This document shows positions 57,884 to 64,000 of a stretch of 64,000 bases of DNA, piece after piece. Position numbers and translations under genes: made by a program. Every line of letters starts with the position of its first letter. Positions within the stretch are counted from its first letter, which is position 1. The DNA comes from Nymphaea colorata (lineage: Eukaryota; Streptophyta; Magnoliopsida; Nymphaeales; Nymphaeaceae): assembly GCF_008831285.2 (NCBI RefSeq), contig NC_045147.1, positions 21,716,981 to 21,780,980 on the forward strand, read 5' to 3'. The notes beneath the pieces are model-generated. The model saw nothing but the letters and a program-made list of their open reading frames with translations. It was not told where the DNA came from and searched no databases.

Positions 57884-59470
57884 CTTAATGCCAGACAGTG
57901 GGAAAATTGCTTTACAGGTAAGATCTTTGCGGGATATTGGAAACGATATCTTAGGTTCTCATGATAATATTCCAAAAGTATCATAACTTTATCGTGATAT
58001 TATCATGAAACTTTCATGAACTCGGATACTTCAATCCTAAAGTCACTTTTTTCTTTTCTTTGTTTTTTTCCCTAGTCTCTATATATCCCAATAATTTCCT
58101 TAATTTTGCTTACACAACTTTGTAAAGGAAGAACAAGTGAGCGCCCACCACATAGTACAATCGTTTGTGTTTACTTACCTCGTTGGCGGCATAGCTTCCT
58201 TTACTTTACCAGCTTGTTCGGTCGGATAGACATAGTACAAACTTTTTCTTTGTTTGTCAGGAAAGTCAGTTTAAAAATTCTAAGCTCTCTTGGTCACAGA
58301 CTTCATTGATTGCTGCGACTCGTCGGGCTCATTCTTACAAGTGAAGAAGCAAGGGAAAAGGGATATACACTTGAATTAGTTTCTAAAAGCCATTAAGAGG
58401 GCGTTTGTTTCCCTCACACCTGATCTGATCCAGAGATCCACATATTTTGAGAACCATGGAGCTAAAAAATCACACTTACGTTCTTTAATCACATATCTGA
58501 CCTTTGACAGTGTAAATAGCTCAAAATGAGGATGGCTGAAGGATCCTAAAACAAAAAATGTTAAGATTTGATGGGCTCTAATGTATAAAAAATAAATTAT
58601 GTGGAGGAACCAATATGTCGAAAAAATAAATTGTGTGGGTCTCTGTGGGCAACTGCCCATATAAACCACACCTAGCTCTGCCGTTGGTCTTAAGCATGGT
58701 CCTTAGGTCTAAACTGAGATCCTTATGGCCAACCAAGGATTTCAGCTGAACCGTATGGAAAATGCAGCTGCATTGGCAGTATGAAGTGGTGCCTCCAATA
58801 TAATATATTTTGCTTGCTTTTTAAAATAAATGTTGATTAATGTTCAGCGTAAAGGAACAACCAAACATAGATTAAATCTGCAATTTTGCCAACACAACCA
58901 CCCCATATGTAGAAATTTAAATTATTAACCCCTTCATCTTTTTTATGAGAGCCTGTAAAAAGTACACTATTGGCCAAGGATGCCAATATATCTAATTTGG
59001 ATAGGATATCAGATAGACCTGTTCTGAATAAATTGGATATGAAAAAATTAATATTTGATTAAAAACTTCAGATTGGAGTCAAATTTAAGATATGAAATTT
59101 ATATTCAAATTTAGATATACATAAATATTATATTGAATTCATATTTGAATCTGATTTAGTTTTAAAATAAATACCCTATATCGAATGCCATTACTTTTTG
59201 AAAGATGAATTCAATTTTAAAATTTGGATTCAGATTTGGATGTGAATTCAAATATTGGATTGAGATTGGATTTGGATTGTGAAATTGAATTTTAAATTTA
59301 GATATGTCTATTTGACAAAGTGAATATGGTTAAGAGTACATCTGATTCAAATCCGACCTTTAAACATCCCCTATTGGATGACATGATACAATATTAACAA
59401 CATTGCTCAGAACATGGACTTACAATCTGATAGACCAAGCTTTTTTATGGCTTCACCTTGTGTAGGCACG
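57884..59470. other. Intergenic, repeat-like, no supported gene
   Basis: Around 57940-58020 gataat/atcatgat words recur. From 59000 to 59350 the DNA is built of degenerate ttggat, aattcaaat and gatttgg words, as in old dispersed repeats. No coding region recognised. Confidence 0.4.
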
Positions 59471-61440
59471 CTTTAGTTTAGGAGCTTCAACAGTGCTTAT
59501 TGTCAGCCGGCTTTCAATAGCCCTGTGTGATTGTCGAAGGACCAAGGTGAGGAACCTCTGCTAGCCCAGTCGAAGGGATGGACGAGAGAGCCATGCTCCA
59601 TGTCCGTGAGTTTCTTTAGTTTGTATGCGACGTAGCCATTTTCGGTCAGACATCAGGCGTGTGCCCGTGTGGGTGTTGAGATGGAGACTTATGTTAGTAC
59701 GCTTGACCGCTTGACGTAGCCAACCCCTATGCCGAGTCCATTATACGACGCAGCACCAGCCTATACTCGTTTGCTTTAGGCCATTGTCTACGCTGGACAG
59801 CAAGAGCAAATGGGCGGAGGAGAGGAGCGTCGCAGCCGGCTATGAGTCGGTAAGTTGCTGAGCTCGGCCGCCCATAGCCGGGACATTTACGGCCTCAACC
59901 GTCGGAGCGGTCGGCTGCCTGCAACTGGCCTTAGCCGAGAGCCGACTGGCCCCGGACAACGGGCGGTCGGTATTCCGAGCGAAGGGCCTTCAGAGATTGC
60001 TGGGTAGCCGAGAGAGTCTTGGCCACGCTCGGCAGCGTGGCCAGATTCATTCCGAGCGCAGCCTCGCCCGGAAGAAGCGTAGCCGAAAGGTGGCCGGCTC
60101 ATGCCGACACCATTCCAAGCGCAGTTTTCTTCCGCGCTCCGACCGCTGCCGAGGGTGACTCGGCTGAGCTCTAAGCTGTATCAGAGATCATTCGGCAGAT
60201 CAAAGACTTCAGCCTCAGTATTCTTCGCAGCCCGCAAGTCTACACAGCCAGCTTTCAGGCGAAGTTCTTTCTCTTGTAGCGTAGCAGGTCAGTGCTGGGA
60301 TGGGAGGATTGCAGCGTATGGGGACCAGACCCGGGTCGAAGACCCAGAATCGACCCGGGTCATGTTTGGGGAGAAGGCGGGAACGCCCGCTCCAAATCCT
60401 CGAGCTCTGATTTCATTTTCTGGCGGGAGTATCTAAACTCTTCGCAAGTGCAATTTTCTTTAAGCTTTGAAATCGGAATAGTGTTTTCGCAAGGAGCGAT
60501 CCATGTTGTATTTCTCTGCTTTATTCAAGAATTTCGGTTGCTCATTCGTGAGGTTTCCGATTGATCGACGGCGATTCTCTACACCGTCAACGATCCTTAG
60601 GAGTATTTCTTCAGTGGTGAGTTGACGTCTCCGATTTACCAAAAGCCTCGAGCTCTTCAACGGTGGTTTTGCTGAAGAACCGATCGTGATCAGCTGTAGT
60701 CGGCGAGGAATTTCCGACGGCCTGATTACGGCAGACGACTGACGCATCTCGGGCTTTCGTCTGACCGATCTGAGAAGCATCTCCTGGCTTCAATTGATTT
60801 TGATCTGAAACCGGTAGGATATTTACTAAGATTTTAATCCTTTTCCAGCAAATCCTATCGTCTTTGGATTAATCTCTGTTTCCACCGATCGACCAGCGGA
60901 AAACTCCTGTTGAGCGTCTTAAATCCGATCAGTCACTCGGATCAACGATCTGAGATTCTGATTCGTCTTTCCACTGCTCAGTATTGGGACTTACCTTCGG
61001 TCGATCAGATTGCTCGCTTGAGCAGGAAGATCGTCTAAGAATTTCACCATCCATCCGTGCTTTCATTTCGATCTGCCGCCAGTTTCCGGCGACTGATCAA
61101 GATTAACCTCAGGCGGCATTTGCCTCAGGCGGAATTTGTTCTGATTTTCTGTCGATTATTATGCCGGAATTTCCTGCGCTGTTGATTCCTCGTTGCTGGA
61201 CGGCATGATTTGAGGATTCGGATTGTGTCAATTCCTGTTGACAGCCGATTCCTGCTCTGAGTTAAATTCTCTGAACGGATGCTCGTATTCCTGTCTTGAT
61301 ATCCGGTTCAGAGTCAAGTGGATTATTTGTGGTCGATCGCTCGATTATTCCTCCAATTTTAACTAGTTCTGCTAGGTGGAGTTAGACAATGTCAGAAAAG
61401 AGCCACCTGGTCGTTGTTTGTATCTTGTCCATTAGTGAGT
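59471..61440. other. GC-rich repeat-like block, possible retrotransposon debris
   Basis: 59471-60430 is markedly GC-richer, saturated with tcggc, gccgag and ggccgg words. A palindromic acccgggtcgaagacccag / cgacccgggt motif lies near 60328-60360. 60430-61250 runs through gctttattcaagaatttcgg and many gatcga words, like an LTR U5/leader. No polyprotein motif found on either strand. Confidence 0.35.
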
Positions 61441-62107
61441 CTGGATGATGTGGGTTCAGTTAGCTTTTCACGATTCAGCTGGTTCACACCATGTTCTACG
61501 CATAACACATATTTTCTTCACTACTTTTTAAGTAGAGAGTGTAGAGAAACTCTCAATGTTAGGCAGCGGGAGAGAGTTTGATGAGTTGATCTTTTCGCCC
61601 ATCACCTCATAAGCCACAAGCCAAATAGGAGGGCTCGAATATTGCCTCTTAGTGCGATACGTCGATGTGTAAAGAGTTTGTTTTTTTTTTTAAAGCGAGC
61701 CACAAGATCATGGGCTCCTTTTTTTCGGTTTTTTTAGTGTTATCGAAATCGGTATTTGAATAAAATAAAAAACTAAATAAATTATTCAGTGAATCGGTAA
61801 ATTGAATGTGAATCAGAGTCGGGTTAATTAAAAATATGTTTTAAATTTTCAAATTTAAATAAGTATTTAAAAAAAGAAAAGTCTAATGAATAGCATGAAA
61901 GAACCAACACTTTAAGAAAAGAAAAAAATAAAAAAGTCGTAAACATAACAGAGGAATTAGAAGAAGAAGCAACAACAATATTCTCTTTAACTTTGGTATT
62001 TACGTCCAAAAAGTTTATTGTATAGTATATCTTGAAAAGGTGCAAGCCGTAATTACTGAGAGAAAGGCGGTGTCCTTTATACGTAATTACCGTGAACGAC
62101 GGTTGCA

Positions 62108-62144
62108 AAAAATCGGGCGATTCAAGTTGAATCGCCCGATTTTT
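62108..62144. repeat. 18-bp perfect palindrome with a one-base centre
   Basis: aaaaatcgggcgattcaa (62108-62125), g, then ttgaatcgcccgattttt (62127-62144). The arms are perfectly complementary. It lies in otherwise low-complexity DNA upstream of the leader-like region at 62.4 kb. Confidence 0.95.
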
Positions 62145-62389
62145 ACCCAATTTCTGTTACTCGTCAGAAAATCGCTTAGTAAGGGCAGTTTTAGTATTCA
62201 TTTTTCGAAACGACTTTCTACATTTTCTTTCTTACTTCTTAGGAGCGGATCTCGTTTTCGCCTTCTAAGAGTACTTTTGTCCGAAAAAGCTTCGCAATTT
62301 TAGTACCTTTCATCAATTTCTTGTAAGTAGAGGGACGAATTTCGAAAAATTGAATTTTAAATAATTGCACATAACTCCGAGATTGCCGT

Positions 62390-62960
62390 TCCGCCTCGAC
62401 CGCTCCGCTCCCCTGTTCCCGCGAAGTTCATAAATGCCAAGGAAGGAAAATTTCCCGCCATCAGTTCAAACCGACGACGGAGAAGCAGAAGGGGTGATCT
62501 CCACGATGCTCTTCAATTCTTGATCAAAATCGCAAACTTCCGAGGAGCCCTAGCCTGCTTTCTCAAGAAAAGTTTCTGAAGATCGGGGAAGAAGACGGAG
62601 AGAGGTTATATTTTCTGGCTCCGATGGTTTATTCATCCCTTTCGAGCGGATATTTTTTCCGTTTTCTCGCAAGCGTGATGGAGACTATCGATTCCATAGA
62701 TCATGAACGAGGGAGAAGGAAATTCTTAGGGGTCCGACGGCTTTCTGCAAATCTGGGAAGCGTTTCCCGATCTAAATCGTGAATTCGAAGGAAACGAAAC
62801 TATCGCCAAACCCTAGCTCGGTTTCTCGGTTACCGTATCACAATGTCCGAATATGAAAGGGACGGCGTGTACCGTCTTTGTTCTTTTTTCTCTTCCATGA
62901 TTTCATTTTTATCTAGTTTTTGTTTGCAATGGTTTGCCGAATCATCCTTACCTTGGACCT
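62390..62960 (+). other. Possible 5' leader of a gene continuing past the right edge
   Basis: A GC-richer island in AT-rich DNA, with purine-rich stretches (gaagaagacggagagag), a donor-like gagag|gttata near 62603 and a telo-box AAACCCTA at 62808-62815. The ATG at 62622 opens a 52-codon frame with no recognisable domain. No coding exon identified up to 64000, so this is only a candidate transcription start region. Confidence 0.25.
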
Positions 62961-64000
62961 CCTTTTCCTTAGCCTTCACAGTTCACACACGTTGTTCGTA
63001 CTTTAATCGAATGTAACCTATACCTGGGGGGAGTTTTGGGTACTGTAAATATTGAATTGTAGGGTTTCTTAAAACTCTAGTTATTGGAAAATTACTCAAA
63101 AGGCTGTTTATCTCCTCAGTAATTTCGATAAGTTCGAACTTAACAAAACTGGTTTCAAAATTAAATGGTCCTCTTGGTCCTTCACTCATGTATTTATTCC
63201 TCGACAGTTCATTGCACAAACTCCTTTATTTTATTATTTTCTGAGGTTGATATACGAGTCCCATATATCCTGCTCTAGACGTGAAGTTCCACAGGGCTTT
63301 ATTTCTGGCGACACGGGAATTATTTTCTTACAAATAGTATTTCACTTCTTCATGTATATGAATGTCTCGAAAAGCATTTGGTTGACATTCTTTTTGAACT
63401 ACCACTTTAGAACGCTTTAAGTAAACTCACAAATCATCACGGCATGCAAATAATGAGAATTTGCAGAATTTCATCCCTTGGATACACTAGGTGACCGCTA
63501 GGTTTTTATTCAGTTGTTCTGGGAACACGTTCTTGAGATTGCTCCAACCTTGCCACTTCTGTTTCTTTCGAGAGACTGATCCGTCTTTATCCAGGAGAAA
63601 TAAAATTCCAAGGCAGAAATATATCAGTTATCAACAACTTTGAAAATTCTCACAGAATTGCATGGCAAATACAATTTTTTCTTTCATGGTCAGATTTAAC
63701 TGATGATGGCTACAATCACTCTTTATCCGGATAACTTTGACTTTATTTACATAATTACAGAAAACTTCCCTTTGTTGCTATGTCTTATTCTTGAACACGC
63801 ACTGATCATCTCTAGAAAGGCACGGAAAACTCCGGAAATATGGCACCTGAATACCTGAAAGAGAACTATAATGTAGTTCCCGTGTAGAAGGGCTAGATAA
63901 TCAATTGGCACCTTGATTGGACTCATTAGCCGTAGGATTTGTATTATGGACATACGAGGGACATGCTCTTTCTCGCCAAGCCTATATAAGGAGATGTTTG
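62961..64000. other. No supported gene to the window edge
   Basis: AT-rich DNA. Short frames on both strands (for example 62983-63219 minus) have no recognisable family or splice support. Could be an intron of the putative gene starting near 62.4 kb. Confidence 0.4.

Noticed and set aside
62983-63219. 78-codon minus frame near the right edge
   Set aside because: No family or splice support; composition resembles neighbouring non-coding DNA.

Overview
The window is nuclear DNA of a land plant, almost certainly a flowering plant. Spliced genes with U2-type introns encode plant families (PHR2, MHX, a DYW-class PPR protein, a pectin methylesterase inhibitor, a lipase of the caffeoylshikimate esterase group). 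Intergenic DNA and long introns are AT-rich, full of microsatellites and small DNA transposons. I cannot name the species. Exon ends were assigned by eye from splice consensus, reading phase and remembered family sequences; no alignment was run.

Layout, left to right. (1) 410-10169, minus: GCP4, twelve exons visible, 3' end beyond the left edge; its introns hold a hAT-type element with perfect 8-bp target duplications, a nested MITE and another small inverted-repeat element. (2) 12002-12130, minus: a lone first-exon fragment of a PDR-type ABCG transporter. (3) 15639-17754, plus: PHR2, four exons, complete. (4) 18200-20340: repeat debris. (5) 21097-26908, minus: MHX, a vacuolar metal/proton exchanger, eight coding exons, with an upstream ORF overlapping its start and a leader reaching toward about 28.3 kb. 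(6) 28548-30235: a diverged partial duplicate of the MHX locus that kept intron and leader DNA but not the matching coding exons. (7) 31568-33331, minus: ribosomal protein eL22 with a leader intron. (8) 36449-40657, plus: an alpha/beta hydrolase using a GC-AG intron. (9) 42906-46957, minus: a HIG1-domain mitochondrial protein. (10) 47160-53690: direct repeats flanking two decayed gene fragments in one orientation, a PDI-like thioredoxin domain and an AMSH-like JAMM deubiquitinase domain. (11) 54319-56154, plus: an intronless DYW PPR protein. (12) 56873-57445, minus: an intronless pectin methylesterase inhibitor. (13) 57.5-64 kb: repeat-like DNA, a near-perfect palindrome, and what may be the 5' leader of a gene lying beyond the right edge.

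The intact genes do not form a pathway; this is an ordinary mixture of housekeeping and cell-wall genes. The unusual part is how much gene-fragment traffic is visible: an orphan ABCG exon, an exon-depleted MHX duplicate, and a two-gene fragment cassette between direct repeats. I found no RNA gene, CRISPR array, or convincing new system.
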